Positions 5,709 to 12,309 of a stretch of DNA of 24,983 bases are shown in pieces. The stretch is from NCBI GenBank assembly GCA_903866285.1, contig CAIPMZ010000036.1, positions 1 to 24,983 on the forward strand, in the 5' to 3' direction. The notes beneath the pieces are model-generated. The model ran no database searches. It saw nothing but the letters and a program-made list of their open reading frames with translations, and had not been told where the DNA came from. Source of the stretch: an uncultured bacterium. Its GTDB lineage: Bacteria > Patescibacteriota > Minisyncoccia > Moranbacterales > GWC2-37-73. Position 1 is the stretch's first letter. Every line of letters begins with the position of its first letter. Made by a program: the position numbers and the translations under genes.

Positions 5709-7013
5709 TTAATTATAAACAATCATTTGATCAATATAAGTTGCGCTGTCTGAACCCGTAGCCCCGACTAAGGCGCGTGAAGTGTCTAGGAAAATATTGG
5801 CGCCAAAATATGGATCATGCACTACGTATTTTCCTTTGGCATCTTTATGATGAACAACTACGTAATGACCACCAGATTTATTAGATTTTCCAATGTAAAC
5901 AATTACGGAATTACCCTTGGCTATTTCACTATCCACTGTTGACCAGTTTATATTTTTATGTGACTTCCCTTCCACGTTAATAGCTAAAATTGGATTGCTC
6001 CAGGTATCTGGCCAGTTAATAAGATCACCTGAGAATATTGGCTGCTTAGCTAGCGTGCCCGGAGTAACAGAGCCGCCATGACTTTTAAAAACCATCGCCA
6101 CTGAGGTTACGGCGCAACCATAACTTTTCATTAAGGTTTTAGTTTTTCCAATTGTAGCCCCACCCCAGCGCGGATCTCGCTGAGAAAAATACCAACTCAC
6201 TGGGGCAAAATATTTAGCCTCAGGCTTTGGATATGAATCAGCTGATAAACCACTAGCAGCAAAGAATTGATCAATATCTAACAGTTCGGCTTTTTGTTCT
6301 TCAACCCGCTTGAGTAGTTCGGCGTATTGAGCAGCTTCACCTTGAGTTTGCACGAGTAGCGCGGTCTGCTGTTTTTTCATAGACTGAAAACTATCATTTT
6401 TATTTTGCAAATCTTGGTGCGCGCTCACGAACTCGACTTTTCGTTTAGTTAATTCATCATTTTGCTGCTCAATTTCAGCCTTTAAACTATTAAGATTGCT
6501 AATCACCTCGCTTATTTTGTCTCCCATTTGAGAGACGCGGTCTTTATTGACCATAAATGAAGCAATGCTATCGTCGGCTAAATAAATTGCGGCTGGGCTA
6601 GTCTGACTTATTTGATAATATGCTTGAACCACCTTCGTTAAAATCTTTTTCTGCGCCTCAATCAATTCCTTTTTTTGATTTATTTGAGTTTCTAATTTTT
6701 GAATTTTGGAATTCAAATCCTCAATTTGATTTTCGGTTTCCGTAATTTGGCCTTTTACTTCTTTAATATTTGACTCGGTTGAAGAAATTTTACTGCCCAA
6801 GGTTTCACTTTGCTTTTTCTTAATATCGATAATTTGACGATATACCGCAGCCCGAGCATTCAGATCATTAAGCTGAGAAGTGCTACTGGTAATAGCGGGA
6901 GCAGCGTTTCCGTTAGAGCTACTCATAAAAAATAAACTCAGCAAAAAAAGGCAACCTAAGAAAAAAAGCTTGCTGATATATTTTTTTGGTTTTTGTCTTT
7001 TTATTTTTAACAT
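5709..7013 (-). CDS. Secreted coiled-coil protein with C-terminal C39-like cysteine peptidase domain
   Basis: 434 aa. A basic N-terminus and hydrophobic segment (about 16-30) followed by 'GNAA' near 35-38 make a signal peptide or membrane anchor. Residues ~45-140 and ~165-250 are long Lys/Glu/Gln-rich coiled coils of the PcsB/EnvC type. The C-terminal domain (~268-434) is C39-like: 'SQRDPRWGG' with the oxyanion Gln, C300 in 'YGCAVTSVAMV', H383 in 'GGHYVVVHH' and D400 in 'VVHDPYFG' form a plausible papain-like triad. It probably cuts peptides at the cell surface, either peptidoglycan or an exported substrate; there is no ABC transporter domain, unlike bacteriocin-processing C39 enzymes. It is 33 bp downstream of gltX on the same strand, and the terminator at 5471-5501 lies beyond it. 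The domain call is good; the substrate is unknown. Confidence 0.8.
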   Translation of the reverse strand: MLKIKRQKPKKYISKLFFLGCLFLLSLFFMSSSNGNAAPAITSSTSQLNDLNARAAVYRQIIDIKKKQSETLGSKISSTESNIKEVKGQITETENQIEDLNSKIQKLETQINQKKELIEAQKKILTKVVQAYYQISQTSPAAIYLADDSIASFMVNKDRVSQMGDKISEVISNLNSLKAEIEQQNDELTKRKVEFVSAHQDLQNKNDSFQSMKKQQTALLVQTQGEAAQYAELLKRVEEQKAELLDIDQFFAASGLSADSYPKPEAKYFAPVSWYFSQRDPRWGGATIGKTKTLMKSYGCAVTSVAMVFKSHGGSVTPGTLAKQPIFSGDLINWPDTWSNPILAINVEGKSHKNINWSTVDSEIAKGNSVIVYIGKSNKSGGHYVVVHHKDAKGKYVVHDPYFGANIFLDTSRALVGATGSDSATYIDQMIVYN

Positions 7014-7046
7014 ATTTTTTAAGGCAAACTACTTCCCCTAGTAAAA

Positions 7047-8612
7047 TTAGAATTTGCCAAGCGCAACCTCGATTCGCTTCAAAGATTCCTCTTTACCAAG
7101 TACCCAGACGCAATCAAAGGGCGAGGGAGATTTTTGGACTCCTGTTAGGCAGGCGCGCAAGGGCCAAAGTAAATCTCCGCGATTGTTTCCCGCGGCAGCG
7201 AGTAGCTGCTGCTCAATTAATTCCTGTGTCCATTGTTGTTCATTAAGTTGACTCAAAACCGCTTGCGACTTTTGCAAAGATTCCCTTAGTTGCTCGTCAT
7301 TCATTTCTTTCCAGTAAAGCAAGCTTTTATCATAAGCGAGTTCTTTAAAGAAAAATTCGTTTTCCGCTCCGACTTGAGCTAAATTAGCTAATCTATCTTG
7401 CTCGATGGTTAAAACTTTTTTTAAATATTCAGCTTTTTCTGCCTCGCTCCAGATTTTATGCGCTGAACTCCAGGTTTGATAAAATTCCTTTTCTTCTAGA
7501 AATGGCTTTACTGCAAGATATAAATCTTCAACTGACATTTTCTTAAGATATTGACTATTGAGCCAATCTAATTTTTTAAGATCAAAAACCGCGCCAGCTT
7601 TATGGACTTTCTTCAAATCAAACTGCGCGATAAGCTCCTCCAGGGAGAAAATTTCCTGCACACTCCCCTCCCCTGGATTCCAGCCAAGCATGGCGACAAA
7701 ATTAAGCACCGCCTCTTTTAAATAGCCTTTCTTTAAATAATCCTCGACCGCCACGTCGCCTTGTCGCTTTGAAAGCTTTGATTTATCAGCATTTAGCAGG
7801 AGTGGAATATGGGCAAAAGTTGGAGTTTCCCAGCCAAAAGCGCGATAAAGTAAAATGTGTTTCGGTGTGCTAGGAAGCCATTCTTCTCCGCGAATCACAT
7901 GGGTAATTTTCATTAAATGATCATCTACCACGTTGGCTAAGTGATACGTTGGAAAACCGTCAGACTTAAACAACACCTGATCATCGAGATTATCAGTATT
8001 AAAAGAAACTTGACCGCGAACTAAATCTTGAAATTCAACAGTTTCAGTCTTGGGAACCTTTAGCCGGATGACCGCCGGACACTGCGCTTGTAATTTTTGG
8101 TTAATTTCTTCGGCTGTTAAATTAGCAAGGCAATAACGATCATACATGGGTGGCAATTTCTCTTGCTGTTGTTTTTCGCGCATTTGCTCCAAGCGCACTG
8201 GCTCGCAAAAACAATAGTAGGCTTTGCCATCCGCCACTAACTGCTCGGCATATTTTTTATAAAGCTCCAAGCGCTCTGATTGCACATACGGCCCAAGCTC
8301 CCCTATTTCAACAATCCCGGGATAGGTAACTGATTTATTTAATTTAAAATTTGAAATTTTAAATTTGAAATTTTCAGGGTAGACTCCTTCATCCCAAGTA
8401 AGCCCCATTTGCTCAAGTGCCTCAATTAAATTTTCAACCGCGCCCTCGACGAATCTTTTTTGGTCCGTGTCTTCAACGCGCAAAGCAAAAACCCCCGCAT
8501 TTTTTCGAGCAAATAGATAATTATAAAGGGCCGTCCGCAAACCACCAATATGTAAATAGCCAGTTGGTGAGGGAGCAAAACGAACGCGAACATTTTTTTG
8601 TAATTCAGTCAT
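7047..8612 (-). CDS. gltX: Glutamyl-tRNA synthetase
   Basis: 521 aa. Charges tRNA-Glu with glutamate. Class I signatures are clear: the HIGH-type 'HIGG' at 21-24 in 'APSPTGYLHIGGLRTALYN', the 'RVEDTDQKR' segment, and KLSKR at 279-283 ('DKSKLSKRQGD'). The C-terminal anticodon-binding part ends in the usual 'IGKEESLKRIE..L' style. It is about 35-50 residues longer than common bacterial GltX, mostly because residues ~79-106, where the family runs directly from 'WDEG' to 'GPY.QSER', hold an extra segment. Part of that segment (NFKFKISNFKLN) is encoded by a 7-nt-period array at 8341-8375. The ATG follows the stop of the upstream wecG-like gene by a single base, implying translational coupling. Whether it is discriminating or also charges tRNA-Gln cannot be told here. 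Confidence 0.95.
   Translation of the reverse strand: MTELQKNVRVRFAPSPTGYLHIGGLRTALYNYLFARKNAGVFALRVEDTDQKRFVEGAVENLIEALEQMGLTWDEGVYPENFKFKISNFKLNKSVTYPGIVEIGELGPYVQSERLELYKKYAEQLVADGKAYYCFCEPVRLEQMREKQQQEKLPPMYDRYCLANLTAEEINQKLQAQCPAVIRLKVPKTETVEFQDLVRGQVSFNTDNLDDQVLFKSDGFPTYHLANVVDDHLMKITHVIRGEEWLPSTPKHILLYRAFGWETPTFAHIPLLLNADKSKLSKRQGDVAVEDYLKKGYLKEAVLNFVAMLGWNPGEGSVQEIFSLEELIAQFDLKKVHKAGAVFDLKKLDWLNSQYLKKMSVEDLYLAVKPFLEEKEFYQTWSSAHKIWSEAEKAEYLKKVLTIEQDRLANLAQVGAENEFFFKELAYDKSLLYWKEMNDEQLRESLQKSQAVLSQLNEQQWTQELIEQQLLAAAGNNRGDLLWPLRACLTGVQKSPSPFDCVWVLGKEESLKRIEVALGKF
8341..8375. repeat. AATTTNA heptamer array inside gltX
   Basis: Five 7-nt units in perfect register (AATTTAA, AATTTGA, AATTTTA, AATTTGA, AATTTTC) lie within the gltX reading frame and encode part of its extra N-terminal segment. 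Confidence 0.8.
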
Positions 8613-8613
8613 G

Positions 8614-9351
8614 TTAATTTTTTGAAAATAAAATTTTTATTGGAAAAATTATTATCGCATTAAAAATTCGTTTGGCCCTGCCAGCTGGCTGTTGGATAAA
8701 ACGCCAGAGCCATTCCAGCCCAACCTTGCGCATCCAAATTGGCGCGCGAGTAATTTTCCCAGTCAGAAAATCAAAACTACCGCCAGCGCCCATAGCTAAT
8801 CTTATTTTAGCATCTTTTTGGCTATAAATAAAATTCTCTTGAGCAGGGGCACCGAAGTTACAAAATAAAATATCATAATCAGCAATCAGCAATCTGTCAT
8901 CATTCTCTCTGTTTTGATTACTGATGACAGCTGATTGATGATTCAGCTCGATATCACTTCCTCCAATTTTCAAACTCGGATATTTCTTTTCAAGGACATT
9001 TTTAATTTCGTCGTAGGAGCTTAAGCCATTTTTATTAATAGCCAGAAAAACACTAAGTCTTTTCTCATCGGCAATTTTTAAAATTTCTGCCAGTAAATCA
9101 ACCCCAGCAAATCTAGCTTTTAAAATTTTACCAAAACGCAAACAAGCATATCTAAGGCCAATCCCATCGGCGACATTCAAACTACACTCATTTAGTAGGT
9201 TTTTGAATTTTTCATCCCGCTGAGCTGTTAAAATAAACTCCGGATTAACGGTCGCCAACTGGTGAAAAGCATCCTCACTTAAAAAAAATTCTATCTTTTC
9301 AAGAATTTCTTTTTTAGTCAGGTTATCAATTCGAACGCTAAGCAATTTCAT
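8614..9351 (-). CDS. WecG/TagA/CpsF family glycosyltransferase
   Basis: 245 aa from the ATG at 9351. A longer in-frame ATG at 9372 would add 'MFHVPCS', which is simply translated GTTCCAT heptamer repeat, so the shorter start ('MKLLSVRIDNLT') is preferred. The family transfers N-acetylmannosamine-type sugars onto lipid-linked intermediates in teichoic acid, enterobacterial common antigen or capsule synthesis at the cytoplasmic membrane. Typical signatures are 'ATVNPEFILTAQRDEKFKNLLN', 'VADGIGLRYACLRFG', 'RFAGVDLL', 'FGAPAQENFI' and 'AMGAGGSFDFLTGKITRAPIWMRKVGLEWLWR'. The stretch 'HQSAVISNQNRENDDRLLIADYD' replaces a shorter loop before 'ILFCNFGAPAQE' and is encoded by heptamer-like repeat DNA (8874-8949). 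It begins a - strand run with gltX and the C39 peptidase gene. Confidence 0.9.
   Translation of the reverse strand: MKLLSVRIDNLTKKEILEKIEFFLSEDAFHQLATVNPEFILTAQRDEKFKNLLNECSLNVADGIGLRYACLRFGKILKARFAGVDLLAEILKIADEKRLSVFLAINKNGLSSYDEIKNVLEKKYPSLKIGGSDIELNHQSAVISNQNRENDDRLLIADYDILFCNFGAPAQENFIYSQKDAKIRLAMGAGGSFDFLTGKITRAPIWMRKVGLEWLWRFIQQPAGRAKRIFNAIIIFPIKILFSKN
8874..8949. repeat. Heptamer and palindromic repeat inside the wecG-like gene
   Basis: 7-nt units CATAATC, AGCAATC, AGCAATC, TGTCATC (8874-8901) and TGATTAC, TGATGAC, AGCTGAT, TGATGAT, TCAGCTC (8915-8949) flank a short spacer. CTGTCATCA (8894-8902) and TGATGACAG (8922-8930) are perfect inverted repeats. The whole is read through in frame. 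Confidence 0.7.
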
Positions 9352-9377
9352 GGAACATGGAACATGGAACATGGAAC
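9349..9377. repeat. GTTCCAT heptamer array at the wecG-like start
   Basis: Four perfect ATGGAAC units (9350-9377; GTTCCAT on the - strand) cover the start codon and immediate upstream region of the wecG-like gene. The identical 7-mer recurs in sense orientation inside priA at 13487-13520. Confidence 0.9.
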
Positions 9378-9407
9378 AAAAATGCTTTGAAATTACTGCT
9401 CCGTTTC

Positions 9408-9435
9408 CTATGTTTTATGTTATGTGTTATGTGTT
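9408..9435. repeat. ATGTGTT/TTATGTT heptamer array
   Basis: Units CTATGTT, TTATGTT, ATGTGTT, ATGTGTT lie in the gap between the 2H-like gene and the wecG-like gene. Confidence 0.7.
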
Positions 9436-9442
9436 GCATGCT

Positions 9443-9982
9443 CTATCCTAACGGACAGTCTTCCAGCGAAATATACTCCGCTCCCCCGCCCTTACTTTCC
9501 ATCACGCTGACGTAGTCAACTGGGACGATGATTTGAACTTTTTCATCAATGAGGGGTTTTTCAATAAATTGCTCCCATTTTTCTTTCCTAATTTTTCCTA
9601 GCGTTATTTTCGGACTAAATTGCTTATACTGCTCGGTTTTCATCCCAAGCGCCTCTTGGACAGTAGCGTGCAATTTTCCGAGTTCCGCGCTTGGCTCGCC
9701 ACTAAGAACTACTAAGCGAGGATCGTTAACGTCAGGACTAAGGCTAATTCTATTTAGCTCTAAGTCAAAAGATTCTAAGTTTTCTACCGCCTCGCTAACT
9801 TTAGCGCAAATTTCAGGGGTAACACTTTCGTCGACATAGCCCACAAAAGACACACTTAGGTGTAGGTTATCTTCTTTACCCCATTTAACTGGTAGCTCAC
9901 TCCATAGCTCAATCTTTTTAGCTAAACGACGCCTTACTTGGCTAGGAATTTGAATTTCAATATAAATTTTCTTTTTTTGCAT
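9443..9982 (-). CDS. 2H phosphoesterase / 2'-5' RNA ligase-like protein with an altered active site
   Basis: 179 aa with the overall plan of the LigT/ThpR (2H) superfamily, whose members hydrolyse or join 2',5' and cyclic phosphates in RNA. The first signature is present as 'HLSVSFVGYV' (H41-x-S). The second, normally 'HxTLGR', reads 'FSPKITLGKIR': the catalytic His is Lys125 (codon AAA checked on the - strand). A protein with one catalytic His is unlikely to perform the standard two-His chemistry and may be a binder or a repurposed enzyme. Strands and spacing are otherwise family-like ('RISLSPDVNDPRLVVL', 'LGKLHATVQEAL'), and 179 aa is the normal length. Its start is bounded by an AT-rich gap, and it lies between the IS200 element and the wecG-like gene on the same strand. 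Confidence 0.8.
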   Translation of the reverse strand: MQKKKIYIEIQIPSQVRRRLAKKIELWSELPVKWGKEDNLHLSVSFVGYVDESVTPEICAKVSEAVENLESFDLELNRISLSPDVNDPRLVVLSGEPSAELGKLHATVQEALGMKTEQYKQFSPKITLGKIRKEKWEQFIEKPLIDEKVQIIVPVDYVSVMESKGGGAEYISLEDCPLG

Positions 9983-10039
9983 AATCGAATCTTAGCACAA
10001 ATGCAGGAAAAATCAAGGTTTTTCCTAGTCAGTACACCC

Positions 10040-10652
10040 CCGCCAAAGGCGGTGGCTTGATGAGATGGGTCGTCTCAAAGACGACTAGTCCTCATCACAA
10101 TTAGGTGTTAATTAATTAGTTTTGTTAATATTTACTATCTTCTTCGTTCTGCTCTCTGATATATTTTTTAATTATCTCTTCGTCGAATCCGATGGTAGAA
10201 ACTGCGTAGCCTCTTGCCCAGAAATTTGCTCCAGTGTAGTTTCTATCTCTGCCTCCCATTCTTGCTATCGCAATTGCACTCTTGCCCTTCATAAATCCTA
10301 TTACGCTAGCTACTGCATATTTTGGAGGAATTTCTATGCACATTTGCACATGATCTATGGCAAGATTTCCTTCGGTAATTTTGCATTCCTTTTGTTTGGC
10401 TAGTGCATGGAATTCTTTTACTAGTTCTTCTCTGATTTTACCATAGAGTACACTTTTTCTATTCTTGGGTACAAATATCACATGATATTTGCAATTCCAT
10501 TTTGAATGAGATAAACTTTGATACAGATTAGACATAATTTTGTTTATGAACGAAGACTCTTCATCAAGCCAAGTTCATTGTACATTATTATGTCTTTTTC
10601 TGTGGTTGCAGGAACGGTCAAACCTTTTCGAGTCACACTAGTAGAACTAGTG
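10040..10652 (-). mobile_element. IS200-type (IS200/IS605 family) insertion element
   Basis: A single-gene element: tnpA on the - strand with subterminal hairpins on both sides. Beyond the 3' end of tnpA are CCGCC-AAA-GGCGG (10040-10052) and a longer imperfect hairpin with stems TGATGAG / CTCATCA (10058-10064 / 10091-10097) and GTCGTCT-CAA-AGACGAC (10069-10085). Upstream of tnpA is CACTAGT-AGA-ACTAGTG (10636-10652). IS200 elements carry such single-stranded hairpins as transposase recognition sites and have no terminal inverted repeats or target duplications. No tnpB is present. Exact element ends are not determined and may lie a few tens of bases outside these limits. Confidence 0.75.
10125..10535 (-). 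CDS. tnpA: IS200 family transposase TnpA (HUQ variant)
   Basis: 136-aa Y1 HUH-superfamily transposase that would cut and rejoin single-stranded DNA at the element's ends. It aligns by eye with IS200 TnpA over its whole length: 'SHSKWNCKYHVIFVPKNRK', 'IDHVQMCIEIPPKYAVASVIGFMKGKSA', 'FWARGYAVSTIG', 'KKYIREQNEED'. The nucleophile is Y125 and the associated Gln is Q129. The metal-binding HUH pair reads H62-V-Q64, so the second His is Gln (codon CAA confirmed on the - strand). HUQ pairs occur in some circovirus/nanovirus Rep proteins, so activity is possible but not assured. Length is only slightly shorter than full-length IS200 TnpA, and there is no frameshift. Confidence 0.93.
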   Translation of the reverse strand: MSNLYQSLSHSKWNCKYHVIFVPKNRKSVLYGKIREELVKEFHALAKQKECKITEGNLAIDHVQMCIEIPPKYAVASVIGFMKGKSAIAIARMGGRDRNYTGANFWARGYAVSTIGFDEEIIKKYIREQNEEDSKY

Positions 10653-10689
10653 GATTACCTTCTGTTAAAAACTATTTATGGGACAATCC

Positions 10690-10712
10690 TAGTCGAGGAC
10701 CGTCCTCGACTA
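10690..10712. repeat. REP-like palindrome, copy A
   Basis: TAGTCGAGGAC (10690-10700), one central C, then its perfect complement (10702-10712). It ends two bases before the stop codon of the HD gene (10715-10717). The central base shows it is inverted relative to copies B-D. Confidence 0.9.
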
Positions 10713-10714
10713 AA

Positions 10715-11320
10715 TTAATTTCCGATACTTAAAAAGTAATTTTCTCTTTTTTGAATTAGCTTTTTTGCTTCATTCTTACTAAATGAAGTGATAAATTTAG
10801 GAACTCTAGTTGCAAGCATAGCCTCCATAAATTTTTTATTTGATTTAGCGTCTAAAACAGGCTTGCTGGAATTTACATCTAACGCACTTAACATATCTGC
10901 TTCCATCAAAACTAGCTCGTCAATGTCTTTGATTTCGAATTTTTTATCATGGACAGCAACAAGGTGAATGCAACGAGATTTTTGAACATCAGTTAAAAAG
11001 GAAAAAAAATCATCACACAACAACTCCTCGATTTTTTTAGCACCTAATTCCATGTGCGATTTCTTGGCTTTTTCAATTATCTCAAAATTCATAACCTGCC
11101 CCTCCTTAAAAATATCCGAATAACCCCAGTCATGAGCATACGCAGCAATTATTAAAACTTCTTCGTCTAATTTTAATTCGGGGTTGTGAACTATAATTTG
11201 TTTCAACCATACGACAACTTCCTGAGTATGAATCTTGTCGAAGCCACCACGACTTTTTTCTAAATCAGGCAAGATTTTTTCTTCTAAATACGTTTCTAAA
11301 TTACTTAGATCTAAATTCAT
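10715..11320 (-). CDS. HD domain phosphohydrolase-like protein
   Basis: 201 aa with the metal-binding pattern of HD phosphohydrolases: H31, then H63-D64 in 'AAYAHDWGY', H89 in 'SHMELGAKKIEELL', H119/H124 in 'IHLVAVHD' and D142 in 'LMEADMLSALD'. Such enzymes hydrolyse phosphomono- or diesters, often nucleotides, in the cytoplasm. No nuclease, (p)ppGpp or GAF partner domain is attached, so the substrate is open. It is part of a - strand group with the APH-type gene, each gene flanked by copies of the same palindrome, and it is AT-rich compared with gltX or priA. The arrangement suggests an accessory unit acquired or maintained with the repeats. Confidence 0.8.
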   Translation of the reverse strand: MNLDLSNLETYLEEKILPDLEKSRGGFDKIHTQEVVVWLKQIIVHNPELKLDEEVLIIAAYAHDWGYSDIFKEGQVMNFEIIEKAKKSHMELGAKKIEELLCDDFFSFLTDVQKSRCIHLVAVHDKKFEIKDIDELVLMEADMLSALDVNSSKPVLDAKSNKKFMEAMLATRVPKFITSFSKNEAKKLIQKRENYFLSIGN

Positions 11321-11393
11321 ACTTTTTCTAATTTTAGTATTTATCTTTTAATAACCTTACAACAAACATAGTACTGCTGGTGACCACAAGATT

Positions 11394-11429
11394 CTAGTCG
11401 AGGTCTAGTCGAGGACGGTCCTCGACTAG
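11394..11429. repeat. REP-like palindrome, copy B, plus a half copy
   Basis: A half copy CTAGTCGAGGT (11394-11404) directly precedes a full copy: CTAGTCGAGGAC (11405-11416), central G, perfect complement (11418-11429). It lies between the stop of the APH-type gene and the start of the HD gene. Confidence 0.9.
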
Positions 11430-11443
11430 GATTAGCATTTTGC

Positions 11444-12262
11444 TTAATATTGAAAATCATTACAAATAAATTCTATTAGTGACTTATGCGCATTAATCTC
11501 CTCTAGCGAGCCTTTTTGAAAATATTTCACACATTCTTCTATTTCTATTAATCTTCTAATTTCTGCGCGAATGATAAGCTGTTTTATTTCGGGCAAGTCT
11601 TCAATTAGTTCAAATATCGATTCGTCGGCCCCTTCCCAAACTATTGCGTCCACCATCATTATTGCCTTGGCAAAATCCTTTGGTCGATAATATGGAGTAA
11701 AATCGATTATTGCAGGTGGCAAAACATCATGAAACAGAATGTTCCCTGTAAAATCACCGTGTATTATCTGGTTGGGCAAGTCTATCGGCTTTAATAATTT
11801 TTGCAGTTTATTCAGTTGTTCCTGTAACAGTGGATAATGCGTTATGGTTTGTTCACCCCAGGTTACGCGATCAGCAATTGCCCATGGGTTAGTTCTCTTC
11901 GAAATAAATTCTGGACAGGGCAGGTTTTTTAAACTACCGTGAAATTTTTCACAAAGTTTAAATTTTTCATCCCAATTGTTTTTCCTATGTTCTCCTTCAA
12001 TAAATTCATACGCCATCCATCCATTCTCAACCCAGTGTTCTTTGATTGATTTTAAATAGCAAGGAACTCTAAAGCCAGCTTGTTTTATGCCTTTTAATGT
12101 CACGGCAATCCATTCATATTCAGAAACATTTTCAACCCTCTTTAAGACAATATTCCCAGCTTTATAATTATCCCCCTGACCACCAGGAAGCAGTATTGGC
12201 TTCTCCTTCATATTAAAAGAGTCTAAAATATTCTTGGGAACATTAAGAACTTTTACTTTCAT
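11444..12262 (-). CDS. APH-type phosphotransferase (aminoglycoside phosphotransferase fold)
   Basis: 272 aa of the APH/choline-kinase-like fold. The catalytic loop is 'IIHGDFTGNILF' (H168, D170, N174), followed by the metal-binding D187 in 'AIIDFTPYY'. The N-terminus 'LLPGGQGDNYKAGNIVLKRV' is a glycine-rich nucleotide loop with the ATP-anchoring Lys, and 'WMAYEFIEGE' is the hinge. The 'PGGQG..YKAGN.VLK' start resembles a subgroup of uncharacterised APH-like kinases (TIGR02569-like) rather than proven resistance enzymes, so antibiotic modification should not be assumed. A small-molecule kinase is the safer reading. It is bracketed by palindrome copies B and C and lies between the HD gene and the RAYT-like transposase, all on the - strand. 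Confidence 0.82.
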   Translation of the reverse strand: MKVKVLNVPKNILDSFNMKEKPILLPGGQGDNYKAGNIVLKRVENVSEYEWIAVTLKGIKQAGFRVPCYLKSIKEHWVENGWMAYEFIEGEHRKNNWDEKFKLCEKFHGSLKNLPCPEFISKRTNPWAIADRVTWGEQTITHYPLLQEQLNKLQKLLKPIDLPNQIIHGDFTGNILFHDVLPPAIIDFTPYYRPKDFAKAIMMVDAIVWEGADESIFELIEDLPEIKQLIIRAEIRRLIEIEECVKYFQKGSLEEINAHKSLIEFICNDFQY

Positions 12263-12271
12263 AAATTTATT

Positions 12272-12308
12272 ATAATTTCAGTCGAGGACGGTCCTCGACT
12301 GAAATTAT
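12272..12308. repeat. REP-like palindrome, copy C (extended arms)
   Basis: The core AGTCGAGGAC / GTCCTCGACT around a central G is extended by AT-rich complementary flanks to 18-bp arms (12272-12289 / 12291-12308). Compared with A, B and D, a T-A pair at the end of the core is replaced by C-G (CAGTC...GACTG), a compensatory change. It fills the gap between the APH-type start and the transposase stop. Confidence 0.9.
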
Positions 12309-12309
12309 T

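Noticed and set aside
9351..9372. Upstream ATG at 9372 as start of the wecG-like gene
   Set aside because: The seven extra residues are translated GTTCCAT repeat, and the family N-terminus begins at the ATG at 9351.
10518..10718. 66-codon + strand ORF across the left end of the IS200 element
   Set aside because: It spans the IS hairpin and a palindrome copy and overlaps both neighbouring genes; no protein-like features.
11444..12262. Aminoglycoside resistance gene
   Set aside because: The APH fold is clear, but the N-terminus fits an uncharacterised kinase subgroup and no resistance context is present.
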